Below are positions 16,162 to 24,414 of a stretch of 40,255 nucleotides of DNA, in pieces. A model generated the notes under the pieces. It did no database searches. It was not told where the DNA came from and was given only the letters and a program-made list of their open reading frames with translations. The stretch's first letter is position 1, and every line of letters starts with the position of its first letter. The DNA comes from Phycisphaerales bacterium. Lineage in GTDB: Bacteria; Planctomycetota; Phycisphaerae; Phycisphaerales; UBA1924. Location of the stretch: the NCBI GenBank assembly GCA_016793015.1, contig JAEUJD010000188.1:1-40255 (forward strand), written 5' to 3'. A program made the position numbers and the translations under genes.

Positions 16162-16980
16162 ATGAACAGGGAGGTCCAGCCAGGTTCGGGTGCACGCACG
16201 CTTTGGGAGCGGACGATGCTGTGGCTGCGCGGCGTGTGGCGCGGGGTCGATCGCATTGCACGGACGACGGGGCGGGCGGCTCGCGGGAATCACGGATCGC
16301 GTGCGATGGTTGTGGTGTGGTTGATCGGGGCGGTGTTTGTGTTTGCCCTGGCGGGGTACGGGCTGACGATGCGAACGCCGTCGTGGTTTCATTCGGGGGA
16401 GATGGACGGGGCAGAATCTCGGCGGATTGCACAGCGGCTTGAGAATCGGATCATCACCGAGGCGTATCGGTTTCGGGGCGAGCCGACGGCGGGCCCGGAT
16501 GGCGTGCGCCGCACGGGGGAAGACTGGCGGCTGCGTGTGACGGAGGCGGAGGCAACAGCGTGGTTGACGGTGCGATTTCCCGAGTGGCTTGCCAATCGCG
16601 ATCCGCCCGCGCGGGTGCCGCCGGGAGTTCGAGATTTGCAGGCGCATTTCGGAAGCGGGCGCGCGTGGATCGCGGGGCGTGTTGACGAGAGCGTTTACTC
16701 GTTTTCGACGGCGGTGCGGTCGAATGGGGGCGGCATCTGGCTTTCGGGCGTGCGAGCGGGCGTGGGTAGTTTTTGGCTGCCGGCATCCTGGGGCGGGCTT
16801 GGGATGTTGGGGATGATCGGGCGCGAGGAGTCCTCGGGCGCGTGGCGGATTGTGAGCGGGGATGAGCCGCTGGTGGCGGGCGGGCTGGTGCGATTGGAAG
16901 ATGGACGGCGCGTGCGGGTGCTTCGCGCGGCGATTGTTTCGGGGGCGATCGAGGTGGATTGCCGCACGGAAGTTCCGTGA
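16162..16980 (+). CDS. single-pass membrane protein of unknown function
   Basis: The 272-aa product has a basic N-terminal region (about 1-45), one hydrophobic segment at about 49-70 (VVVWLIGAVFVFALAGYG), then an extracytoplasmic domain with no family I recognise. The domain contains motifs such as RLRVTEAEATAWLTVRFPEW and ends near IEVDCRTEVP. The topology is N-in/C-out by the positive-inside rule. ATG 16162 is chosen as the first plausible start after the preceding terminator. The ribosome-binding site is weak. The gene shares a bidirectional terminator with the convergent small secreted gene at 17106. Confidence 0.75.
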   Translation: MNREVQPGSGARTLWERTMLWLRGVWRGVDRIARTTGRAARGNHGSRAMVVVWLIGAVFVFALAGYGLTMRTPSWFHSGEMDGAESRRIAQRLENRIITEAYRFRGEPTAGPDGVRRTGEDWRLRVTEAEATAWLTVRFPEWLANRDPPARVPPGVRDLQAHFGSGRAWIAGRVDESVYSFSTAVRSNGGGIWLSGVRAGVGSFWLPASWGGLGMLGMIGREESSGAWRIVSGDEPLVAGGLVRLEDGRRVRVLRAAIVSGAIEVDCRTEVP

Positions 16981-17030
16981 GCCTGTTGCGGGAAATCACG
17001 CGGAGCGGGGTGGGGGCGGCGCCAAAGCGA

Positions 17031-17063
17031 AAAGGACACGGACGCGATGCGCCTGTGTCCTTT
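17031..17063. terminator. bidirectional terminator between convergent genes
   Basis: AAAGGACAC (17031-17039) pairs with GTGTCCTTT (17055-17063), and the stem continues inward to CGC/GCG with one A-C mismatch and a GAT loop. A-rich sequence on the left gives a U-run on the minus strand, so it can end the leftward transcript of 17106-17522 as well as the rightward one. Confidence 0.8.
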
Positions 17064-17105
17064 GATTGTGCGTGCATGCTGCTTGTGGAGATTCAGGCTG
17101 CCGGG

Positions 17106-17522
17106 TCAGGGGCAGACGAGCGCGTTGTAGGCGGGGACAAAGAGCACGAAGTCGGCATCGTCCACCAGGTTGTCGGCGTTGAGATCGCAGATCGGGTTGG
17201 CGGGGGGAATGACGAGTTCGTTGTACGAAACGATGAAGATCTGGAAGTCGAGGTCGTCGACCACGCCGTCGCTGTTGAAGTCCGCGGGGCAGTTGCCGAC
17301 GGTCCACCAGAAACCAGCGGCGTGCGAGTACGAGCCGCCGGTTGCGAGGGGTGGGCCAAAGGCCGCGGCCTGGCCGATCGTGCCGCTAAGTGAGTACTGG
17401 CCGCCGGTGGCGTTCTGTCCGCCACCTCCGGCGATGACGGAGGACTTGATGGAGTACTGGGCAGATGCCGCGGAAGCGACGAGGCAAAGACCAGCAGCGA
17501 TGGCAAGACGAGTGATGAGCAT
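17106..17522 (-). CDS. small secreted protein with dockerin-like tail
   Basis: The 138-aa product has a signal peptide (MLITRLAIAAGLCLVASAASA), then a Gly-rich segment of about 55 residues (SSVIAGGGGQNATGGQYSLS... GSYSHAAGFWW). I know this pattern from short secreted proteins of planctomycetes and related bacteria, with no assigned role. The rest is the tail: NCPADFNSDGVVDDLDF and DLNADNLVDDADF, ending VCP. The linker is VIPPANPIC instead of the common Cys-bounded linker. The start at 17522 follows GGAGG by five bases and begins the signal peptide; an upstream in-frame extension is rejected. Apart from the export signal this is almost a bare tail, useful for judging what the tail does on its own. 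Confidence 0.88.
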   Translation of the reverse strand: MLITRLAIAAGLCLVASAASAQYSIKSSVIAGGGGQNATGGQYSLSGTIGQAAAFGPPLATGGSYSHAAGFWWTVGNCPADFNSDGVVDDLDFQIFIVSYNELVIPPANPICDLNADNLVDDADFVLFVPAYNALVCP

Positions 17523-17764
17523 GAGGACCTCCAGTACAACACAAGCGAGAAATCTGGGAAAACCCATCAGCAGTGCGACTCCCGCAGAGCAAAGGCTAAC
17601 GAAACTGCTCGAAAATGCCAAGCAGAATCGGCATTGAAGGCCCAGAACCGGGAAGGAAGTTTCCGGTCCTGGGTTTCGCGTGGTCCGAGAATAACAAGAT
17701 CCCTTGACCAGAAGGGGCATTTTGGCGGCAGCGGGGTGTGAAAGGGGGTGGGAGAAAGGGCCTC

Positions 17765-17799
17765 GTCAGGGGGGCTACGGATGCCGCGGCCCCCCTGAC
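17765..17799 (+). promoter_or_regulatory. strong hairpin upstream of second sigma factor
   Basis: GTCAGGGGGG (17765-17774) pairs perfectly with CCCCCCTGAC (17790-17799), extended by C75-G89, with a loop of about 12 bases. No U-run follows. Its right arm overlaps the possible -35 box, so it may be a DNA-level operator rather than a terminator. Confidence 0.5.
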
Positions 17800-17824
17800 C
17801 AGACCTCCACCTTACTGATATATG
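17795..17824 (+). promoter_or_regulatory. weak sigma-70-like promoter candidate for the sigma/kinase pair
   Basis: CTGACC (17795-17800), an 18-base spacer and TATATG (17819-17824) match the consensus boxes at 4 of 6 positions each. It lies about 100 bases before the sigma gene. Confidence 0.3.
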
Positions 17825-17921
17825 CGCAGAAAGCCTGGGGCACCCTTGGTGAAAAGGCGGGAAAAGGAGCGGGAACAGTGCGGAGGATGGACTGGGGTGA
17901 CTTGCGGTAAGTTGGGGGGGC

Positions 17922-18473
17922 ATGTTGAGCGAATCGGAGAACGGGAGGGGCGAGCCTGCGGTGCCTGCGGAGGCGGCGATTTTGTATCGGGACCTGAGGC
18001 GGCTGGCGGCGGTGCTGTTGAGCAAGGAGGGTGCGGCACACACGCTGCAGCCGACAGCGCTCGTGAACGAGGCGTTTTTGCGGCTGGTGAAGGAATCGGG
18101 CGCGGAGGGCGCGATGAACTCCCTGAGCGCGCTCGGGCTGGCGACGCGGGTGATGAGGCAGGTGCTGGTGGATCACGCGCGGAAGAGGCAAGCGGAGAAG
18201 CGTGGCGGGGGCGAGGTACCGGCGCAGCTTGATGGTCGGGATGCGCCGGGCGCGGAAGGGCTTGCGCCCCTTGATGTGCTCGCGCTGAATGATGCGCTCG
18301 AGCGGTACGAGCGGCTTGATCCGCGTGCGGCGCAGGTTGTGCAATTGAGATTCTTCGCGGGGATGACGGTGCCGGAAGTTGCAAGGGTGCTTGGCATCGG
18401 TGTTTCGACGGCGGAAGAGGAGTGGCGGATATCGAAGGCGTGGTTGGCGAAGCAGCTTCGGAAGGGGGACTGA
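17922..18473 (+). CDS. ECF-type sigma factor paired with a Ser/Thr kinase
   Basis: 183-aa sigma factor. Region 2 is at about 18-90, with AAHTLQPTALVNEAFLRLV at 38-56, the hallmark of the ECF subfamily common in planctomycetes and acidobacteria that sits next to protein kinases. Region 4 is at about 128-180 (LDPRAAQVVQLRFFAGMTVP, then EVARVLGIGVST). The start ATG 17922 is preceded by a G-rich tract that can serve as ribosome-binding site. The kinase start codon follows this gene's stop by four bases, so the two are translationally coupled. Members of this type usually have no classical anti-sigma gene; control through the kinase is a reasonable but unproven idea. Confidence 0.93.
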   Translation: MLSESENGRGEPAVPAEAAILYRDLRRLAAVLLSKEGAAHTLQPTALVNEAFLRLVKESGAEGAMNSLSALGLATRVMRQVLVDHARKRQAEKRGGGEVPAQLDGRDAPGAEGLAPLDVLALNDALERYERLDPRAAQVVQLRFFAGMTVPEVARVLGIGVSTAEEEWRISKAWLAKQLRKGD

Positions 18474-18477
18474 AGCT

Positions 18478-20775
18478 GTGTCGAGCGACATGACGCCGGA
18501 ACGGTGGTCGATCGTGAAGGGCATCTTTGCCACGGCGCGAAAAGCACCGCAGCGCGACCGTGTGACGATCATCGAGAGCCTGTGTGATGGAGACGCGGAT
18601 ATTCGTGCGCAGGTGCACGCGCTGCTGGAGCACGAGAACGAGATGCCGGAGCTGGAGACGCCCTCGAAGTTGCTGGGCTTGCCCCAGACCGACGGCGAGC
18701 GGGCGGTTGAGGGCGGGGGGGGCGTGCTGCCCGAGCGGGTGGGGAGCTACACGGTTCTGAGGCTGATCGGCGCGGGCCGGTTCGGCGCGGTTTATGAGGC
18801 GGTGCAGCCCAAGACGCGGCGGCTGGTGGCGCTGAAGGTGCTCAAGCTTGGGCGCACGGGCGCGAGGGCGCTTCAGCGATTTGAGTTTGAGGCGACGGCG
18901 CTTGCGCGGCTTTCGCACGCGGGGATCGCGCAGATCTATGAGGCGGGGGTGGACACGAATACGGGCGAGGCGCGTCCGTTTCTGGCGATGGAGAAAGTGG
19001 ACGGCGTGGAGATCACGGCGTACGCGAAACGCGAGCAGCTCGATCTGCGGACGCGGGCGCGGCTGCTGATGGCGGTGTGCGATGCGGCGCAGCACGCGCA
19101 CGAGCGGGGCATTGTGCATCTCGACCTGAAGCCGGCGAACATCGTTGTGTCGGATGGGGGCGAACCGAAGATCGTGGACTTTGGCGTGGCGATGGTGAGC
19201 GATGCGCCGGAAGAGGGGGGCGGGAAGCCGGCGGAGCGTGGCGGGACGATTCCGTACATGAGTCCGGAGCAGCTGGCGGGGCGGATAGAGGAGATCGATC
19301 TGCGCTCGGATGTCTATGCGCTGGGTGTGCTGTTGTATGAATTGATCGAGGGGAAGCTGCCCAGGGAGATGTCGGGGCAGAGCTATGTGGAGGCGAGTCT
19401 GCGTGCGAGGGCGGGTGGCGGGTTTGCGTTTGCGCGGGGCTCGGGATCGATGGATGGTCTGGATCTCGAGGCGATTGTGGCGCGGGCGACGGCGGGCCCG
19501 CGGGAGGCGCGGTATCCGTCGGCGCTCGAGATGGGAATGGACCTGAGGCGGTTTTTGGAGGGTCGCCCGGTGACGGCGCGGCGCGCGACGGCGTGGTATG
19601 TGACGCGGAAGTTTGTGAAGAGGCGGAAAGGCGTATCGGTCGCGATGGGGGCGGGCGCTTTGTGCCTGCTCGGGATGGCGGGATGGAGCGCGTGGTCGGG
19701 GCGGGAGGCAAGGGCCGACGCGGCGCTCGCGCGGGAGCTTGTGACGCTTGTGCTGAATGAAGAAGTGGCGCGGATCGCGGATACACAGGGGACGCAGGAG
19801 GCGAGGCGATCGTGGCTGGGGCACGTGAGGCCGGGGGTGCTGGAGCTGCTCGAGCGGCACCCGGAGGATCCGGGAGTTGCGCTGACGGCGGCGCGCTTGC
19901 TGGTTCTGGAGAGCGATGTCGAGCACGAGTCGGCGAATCTCGACGCTGCGTTGCAGTTGAGACTCGATGCGTTGACGCTGCGGAAAGGGGCGACGCTCGC
20001 GCGCCTGGCGGACGAACGGGCGATGATGGATCTTTCGGTCAACCTGGTGAAGGTCGGCGATATCTATCTCGATCGGAAGAAGGAAGCGGAGGGAAAGGAG
20101 TATTACGAGCGGGCGCTGCAGATCGATCGCGACCTTGCGGTGCGGCCGGGCGCGAGCCTGGAGGCGCTCGATAATCTCGCGTGGAGTTACGAGCGCATGC
20201 GACGCTTTGCGGCGACGCGCGAGGAGAGGCGGGCGCTGTGCGAGAAGCAGATCCGGATGACGACCGAGCTGATCGGGCGCGATGAGAAGCGGTGTCTTTC
20301 GTGGGCGGCGTCTGCGAACGCGCGGCTTGCGATGGCGGATCAGTGCGAGACTCAGGAGGAGCGCGATCGGAACCTGCGAGAGGCGTTGTCGGATGCGCGG
20401 CGCGCGATGTCGATCAACCGCGAGAGCAGGCTGGTGTATCGCGTGGCGATCGAGTCGCTGAGGCGGGCGGCGGAGATGGCGGCGAAGGAGCGGCCGGATG
20501 CAGAGACGCGGGCGCTGCTGGAAGAGCTGAACAACATGGCCGAGTCGCTGCGCGTCTCGGAGCGCAAGGACCTGATGCTGTGCAGCGTTGTGATGCAGGC
20601 GCGCATGACGGCCGCGGAGATTGCGGGCCGCTGGAACGAGCGGGACACGGTCGTCGAGATGCTGCACGAGGCGGAGGCGCTGCTGCCGGATTATGAGATT
20701 GCGCTCGCGGGCAGGCGAGACGATTTGGGCGTGAAGGCGCGGCTCCGAAGTCTTTCGGAGCGGTTGACGAAGTAG
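18478..20775 (+). CDS. membrane serine/threonine protein kinase with helical repeat C-terminus
   Basis: 765-aa kinase. An N-terminal helical segment (about 5-56) is typical of sigma-linked kinases. The kinase domain covers about 91-362: glycine loop GAGRFGAVYEA, Lys120 in VALK, catalytic loop HLDLKPAN (Asp216, Lys218, Asn221), DFG at 234-236 and SPEQ at 262-265. The catalytic loop has HLD instead of HRD, so activation-loop control may differ. A membrane segment at about 385-406 follows a basic stretch, and the outer about 360 residues are alpha-helical, TPR-like (YYERALQIDRDLA). GTG 18478 is chosen because GGGGG at 18464-18468 is 9 bases away, while ATG 18490 is too far. It likely phosphorylates targets in response to an external signal and works with the sigma factor just upstream. 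Confidence 0.93.
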   Translation: MSSDMTPERWSIVKGIFATARKAPQRDRVTIIESLCDGDADIRAQVHALLEHENEMPELETPSKLLGLPQTDGERAVEGGGGVLPERVGSYTVLRLIGAGRFGAVYEAVQPKTRRLVALKVLKLGRTGARALQRFEFEATALARLSHAGIAQIYEAGVDTNTGEARPFLAMEKVDGVEITAYAKREQLDLRTRARLLMAVCDAAQHAHERGIVHLDLKPANIVVSDGGEPKIVDFGVAMVSDAPEEGGGKPAERGGTIPYMSPEQLAGRIEEIDLRSDVYALGVLLYELIEGKLPREMSGQSYVEASLRARAGGGFAFARGSGSMDGLDLEAIVARATAGPREARYPSALEMGMDLRRFLEGRPVTARRATAWYVTRKFVKRRKGVSVAMGAGALCLLGMAGWSAWSGREARADAALARELVTLVLNEEVARIADTQGTQEARRSWLGHVRPGVLELLERHPEDPGVALTAARLLVLESDVEHESANLDAALQLRLDALTLRKGATLARLADERAMMDLSVNLVKVGDIYLDRKKEAEGKEYYERALQIDRDLAVRPGASLEALDNLAWSYERMRRFAATREERRALCEKQIRMTTELIGRDEKRCLSWAASANARLAMADQCETQEERDRNLREALSDARRAMSINRESRLVYRVAIESLRRAAEMAAKERPDAETRALLEELNNMAESLRVSERKDLMLCSVVMQARMTAAEIAGRWNERDTVVEMLHEAEALLPDYEIALAGRRDDLGVKARLRSLSERLTK

Positions 20776-21124
20776 GAACGATCCAGCCCGGACGTTGTCG
20801 GAGCGTGCAACGGCGTGGCGAAGCTCGGGCGGGAGCGCGGAGGCCAAGACCGACACGATCGAGAATGGGCATGTCGCGATACTCAAACAGATCGCGGTGG
20901 TGGACAACATGCTCGGGAGGTTGGACGACGCGCTGGCGACGTCTCAGAAGCTGTTGCCCAAGGCCGGGCGCGTGTTCGGCGAGACGGTTCCGTCGGGGTC
21001 TGTCTGCACCGGCTATGCGCGTGTTGGAACGCCGAGTGAAGGCGTGGTCAGGGAAAGACCTTGAATTCGGGAGCGTGAGACCGCTCGCGGCTGTTCGGCG
21101 CTGAGAACTCGGACGTCCGGGTAT
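20776..21124. other. gap between kinase and convergent metalloprotease gene
   Basis: Apart from the TPR-like remnant it holds a GAGCG/CGCTC hairpin at 21072-21087 and the palindrome CGGACGTCCG at 21110-21119. Either may help to end the converging transcripts; neither has a good U-run. Confidence 0.45.
20795..21064 (+). pseudogene. possible remnant of a kinase-type TPR tail
   Basis: The frame contains AVVDNMLGRLDDALATSQKL followed by KAGRVFGETVPSGSVCTGYA, the rhythm of the TPR repeats that end many sigma-linked kinases (NLG..LGRLDEALA... LG..HP.T). The flanks in the same frame lack such structure, there is no ribosome-binding site, and the piece starts 20 bases after the intact kinase ends. 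A decayed tail of a second kinase or a deletion scar is the likeliest reading. The real boundaries are probably about 20870-21050. Confidence 0.4.
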
Positions 21125-23518
21125 TCAGGGGCAGAGCAGGTCGTTGTACGCGGCAACGAACAGGATGAAATCAGCATCATCGACCAGGCGATCGCCGTTG
21201 AGGTCGGCGGGGCAGGCGATATCGGGTTCGTTGGAGTGGGCGTTTAAACCACCGCCGCCGCCCGGATCCTGATCGCAGACCAGTTCGTTGTAGGCGACGA
21301 TGAAGAAGACAAAGTCGGAGTCGTCAACCAGGCCGTCGCCGTCGAGGTCGGCGTCGCAGGGGATGGGTACTGCCGCATCGAGCGCCGCGATGGATTCGCT
21401 ATCGGGGCAGCCCTCCGCGATCGTGATGTCGTGCGCGAGCGCCTTGTCGTCGGTTACGACGCGATACTGGATGCTCTGCCAGTCGTTGTGTCCGCTCATC
21501 TTGTCTCCGGGCGTGGGCGTCGCTGTTCCCGCGACACCCGCAGACTCGGGCAGGAAGTTCACATCCTCCGCTGCGCCGAACGAGAAGCTCCTGTCCCCAT
21601 CGAAGTCGACGCGACGACCGTCGAGCCTGACCAGCCGGAACCGCCTCGCGATCTCGGGGCCGTTGCCGTAGGGCATTGAATAGTTGCGATAGAGCGTGGA
21701 AGCGATGCCAGCGGTCTCGTCAAGCGAACCTTCATCCAGCGGCGCCAACTCCTCCCGCGAGTAATCGAGCGTCCAGAATCGGCTGCTCCACCGCATCGGG
21801 TGCGAGAGCGCGTAGTTCATGATGCTCGGGTAGTTGGGCTTGCCCTGGTGAGACTTGGCTCCGGAAGGCGTCATGGTGTCGAGCGCGCCGCCGTGGTGCA
21901 GGCCCAGCGTGTGTCCGAACTCGTGCATGAACGTGGCGGCACGGTCGTCCTCGTCGCGGAACCCGTCGTTGAAGACAAAGCCGGCGAAATCGAGGGCGAA
22001 GTCGTTGCCGCCGATCTCCGCGATGCCGTTGTAGCGTTTCGCGTTCCCGTTGAACTGCAGGCCGTCGTAGATCAGGCAGTATCGCACCGCTTTGGCTTTG
22101 GCCTTCAAGATGTTCGCGGCGTTCGAGTCTGCTCGCTCGGCCGGCGTGCCAAAGCGGGCGGCCTTGGTCGCCTCGAAGCCCTCGGGGAAGTTCCCGCCAA
22201 AGACCTGGGCGTTGGGGAGCGGCAGGTTCGTCTCGTCACGCAACACATGCAGCCGGATGCCCGAGGTGCTGTCGGGGTTCTCGACCGGCGCGTTATCGAA
22301 CGCGAAGACCAGCTTCGAAACCTCGCCGTCGCCGAGCGGGATGGTGCCCGCGTCAACCTCGACGAACAGGTCCTTGTGATCGGGTCGAGCGCCGAGATTG
22401 AACGGCTTGAAGTCGATCACGCCGTCGCCGTTGCCATCAATGCCCCCGTTCTCGGATTCCCAGAAGTCGAGCAATCCGTCGCCGTCGGAGTCGATATTGA
22501 CCTGTATCTTCATGCGGAAGAAGTGGAAGGTGTTGGTGCGTGGGTCGGTGGCCTGCCCGATGATCCAGCCGTGCTCGCTCGCGGCCTGCGCGTTCCACAG
22601 CGTCGGGAAGAACCCCAGCGTGGCGCTGATCTCGTCGTCGATATTGTGGCGCACCCCGTCCTTGATCACCCAGACTTTGCCGTCGCACGCGGGCGTGCAC
22701 AGCCCGCGGTCGGTTCCGATGATCTGCCCGTCGAGCGTGACAGCAAGGGCGATGGCGTCGTTGCCGGTCTCGCTGACAACGTGGTGCTCGACATCGCCCA
22801 CCACCGCGAGCCCGACCGTCGGAGGAAAGTCGGTCGAGTTCGAGTACGTTCGTCCGGCGATGTCACCGTTGCGGTTGATGTAGTTGATCTGTGCTCCGTC
22901 CGCTCCGAACGAACCGAGATTCTGCACCGGGCCAAAGCGGGTCTTGAACACAATCTGTTCGTTTGTATCCGCGAACGTCGTTCCCCACACGCGGCCCTCG
23001 TCGTCGATGAGCCGCCAGCTGGGACCCGAGGGCAATTCCGTCTCGCCCAGGTCGTCGAGACGCACGAACGGCTGAGGCCCGAAAGTCGCGGCCTTCTGTG
23101 CGGCGATCCAGCCCTGGTTGTTGATTGAGTGGTAGAAGTAGTTCGTGCGGAAGAAATCGCTCAGCCCGACGACAAGCACCGCGAAGGGGGGCGAGATTTG
23201 GAAGGAGTGGCCGACCGTGTCCCGCGCATCATTGATGTCGTTGTATAGCAGACTGAAACTGCCGGGCGTCGGCGTGTTCCCGAGATAGCGGAAAGCCTGG
23301 ATGATGAACCCCGCGTTCCGCCGCCCGCAGAAGTCGCCGTGGTTGTTCACCGACACGACCTGCAGGGCCGACTGCTCCGGGAAGACCGGCAGGAACTCGA
23401 AGGACTCGATGACGATGTTCGGCGCGGGATCGGCTGCGGCCATGACCGGAAACAGGCCGCCCGATACTGCGACGATCAGGCCGACCGGACCCACGCTCGA
23501 GAACAACGACACATTCAT
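21125..23518 (-). CDS. secreted zinc metalloprotease with dockerin-like tail
   Basis: The 797-aa product has a signal peptide (about 1-30, VGLIVAVSGGLFPVMAAA). The N-terminal about 310 residues hold HAF/propeller-like repeats (NINDARDTVGH, SINNQGWIA, INRNGDIAGRT). An Asp-rich Ca-binding-like segment follows (DSDGDGLLDFWE, DGNGDGVIDF). The protease domain has HExxHxxGxxH at 532-542 (HEFGHTLGLHH) and a Met-turn candidate SIMNY with Met567, as in metzincins. The tail has CDADLDGDGLVDDSDF and CPADLNGDRLVDDADF, ends LLCP, and has an unusually long Gly-rich linker between its two halves. The start at 23518 is chosen because GGAGG is six bases upstream; the alternative start at 23533 would overlap that site. 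It is probably an extracellular, surface-held protease; its substrate is unknown. Confidence 0.9.
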   Translation of the reverse strand: MNVSLFSSVGPVGLIVAVSGGLFPVMAAADPAPNIVIESFEFLPVFPEQSALQVVSVNNHGDFCGRRNAGFIIQAFRYLGNTPTPGSFSLLYNDINDARDTVGHSFQISPPFAVLVVGLSDFFRTNYFYHSINNQGWIAAQKAATFGPQPFVRLDDLGETELPSGPSWRLIDDEGRVWGTTFADTNEQIVFKTRFGPVQNLGSFGADGAQINYINRNGDIAGRTYSNSTDFPPTVGLAVVGDVEHHVVSETGNDAIALAVTLDGQIIGTDRGLCTPACDGKVWVIKDGVRHNIDDEISATLGFFPTLWNAQAASEHGWIIGQATDPRTNTFHFFRMKIQVNIDSDGDGLLDFWESENGGIDGNGDGVIDFKPFNLGARPDHKDLFVEVDAGTIPLGDGEVSKLVFAFDNAPVENPDSTSGIRLHVLRDETNLPLPNAQVFGGNFPEGFEATKAARFGTPAERADSNAANILKAKAKAVRYCLIYDGLQFNGNAKRYNGIAEIGGNDFALDFAGFVFNDGFRDEDDRAATFMHEFGHTLGLHHGGALDTMTPSGAKSHQGKPNYPSIMNYALSHPMRWSSRFWTLDYSREELAPLDEGSLDETAGIASTLYRNYSMPYGNGPEIARRFRLVRLDGRRVDFDGDRSFSFGAAEDVNFLPESAGVAGTATPTPGDKMSGHNDWQSIQYRVVTDDKALAHDITIAEGCPDSESIAALDAAVPIPCDADLDGDGLVDDSDFVFFIVAYNELVCDQDPGGGGGLNAHSNEPDIACPADLNGDRLVDDADFILFVAAYNDLLCP

Positions 23519-23621
23519 GCAAGACCTCCGCACGCTGAGGTCTTCATCCTACCCGCAACGGTCCGGAATCCCAAGGGAATTCACGCAACGGGATCCGCTC
23601 GATACGACGCGAACACACTGT

Positions 23622-24380
23622 CTACGGGCACAACAGTTCGTTGTACGCCACCACGAAGACCTGGAAATCGAGATCTTCGACGGTGCCATCGGCGTTGAGG
23701 TCCGCCGGACAGCCCGCCGGCATGGCGGGGTCGGCGCAGTCGAGCGTGTTGTATCCCGCGGCAAAGAGGACGAAATCGGAGTCATCGACCTGGGCGTCGT
23801 TGTTGAGATCTCCGGGGCAGCCACCGGATTGTTCGACCGAGACATCGTCGATCGCCGGGCCGTAGAAAGCGGTGTTGCCTTGCGAGCCGGGCATGCTGCC
23901 GGTGGTGCTGATGAAAGCGAGCGTTGAAGTTGTGCTTGCGGCGTGCGCGTGCAGAGTTCGGTACACCCACTTCATGTTGGTGGTGGTGCGGAGGGGATCG
24001 TGCGTGATGCGGACGGATTCGATGATGCCCGAGTTCCAGGAGACGGTCATCGTCTTGTCGGCGAAGCCGAAGAAATTCTCGGATGCCGCATAGCGGATGC
24101 GATAAACGCGGCCGGGCGTTGTTGGAAATGACTGAAAGACCGATCCCGCGCTCGCACTGTTGAGGTCGACGGATTGAAAGCCGTCCGCCGCGGCCCAGAA
24201 GCCGCCGATGTGATCGATCGCTCCGCCGATGGACCAGCCGTTTCCCGGGCCGAAATCGCCGGAGCGGGAGGTGAAAGAGCCGCCGGCGTTCGGCGCTTCG
24301 AAGCCGCCATTCACGAGGAGGTTCTGTGCCGTCGCGACGGAAGAGGCGGAGGAAACCAAACAGATCAGAAGAGCACGCAT
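23622..24380 (-). CDS. secreted choice-of-anchor C (DUF642-like) protein with dockerin-like tail
   Basis: The 252-aa product has a signal peptide (MRALLICLVSSASSVATA), then a beta-sandwich domain opening with NLLVNGGFEAPNAGG and containing IDHIGGFWAAADGFQSVDLN and TPGRVYRIRYAASEN. This is the pattern I associate with the choice-of-anchor C/DUF642-like family, a probable carbohydrate-binding fold. The tail has four cysteines, CPGDLNNDAQVDDSDF, linker DCADPAMPAGC and CPADLNADGTVEDLDF, and ends LLCP. ATG 24380 follows GGAGG by four bases. It starts 34 bases after the end of the gene at 24415 and is likely co-transcribed with it. Choice-of-anchor families are known to carry different C-terminal sorting signals in different hosts, which suits the idea that the tail is this organism's anchor. 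Confidence 0.9.
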   Translation of the reverse strand: MRALLICLVSSASSVATAQNLLVNGGFEAPNAGGSFTSRSGDFGPGNGWSIGGAIDHIGGFWAAADGFQSVDLNSASAGSVFQSFPTTPGRVYRIRYAASENFFGFADKTMTVSWNSGIIESVRITHDPLRTTTNMKWVYRTLHAHAASTTSTLAFISTTGSMPGSQGNTAFYGPAIDDVSVEQSGGCPGDLNNDAQVDDSDFVLFAAGYNTLDCADPAMPAGCPADLNADGTVEDLDFQVFVVAYNELLCP

Positions 24381-24414
24381 GAAGCCTCCGAACGGATAGA
24401 AGGGGGCGGACGAA

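Larger units (their letters stand above)
17523..17921. other. divergent intergenic region (small secreted gene / sigma factor)
   Basis: No gene. A strong hairpin at 17765-17799 and a weak promoter-like pair at 17795-17824 are listed separately. The remainder shows nothing recognisable. Confidence 0.55.

Noticed and set aside
17812..20910. Very long minus-strand open frame opposite the sigma factor and kinase
   Set aside because: It is the antisense shadow of two well-supported genes: Arg/Pro/His-rich, no domain, no start signal. High GC with strong third-position bias makes such frames common.
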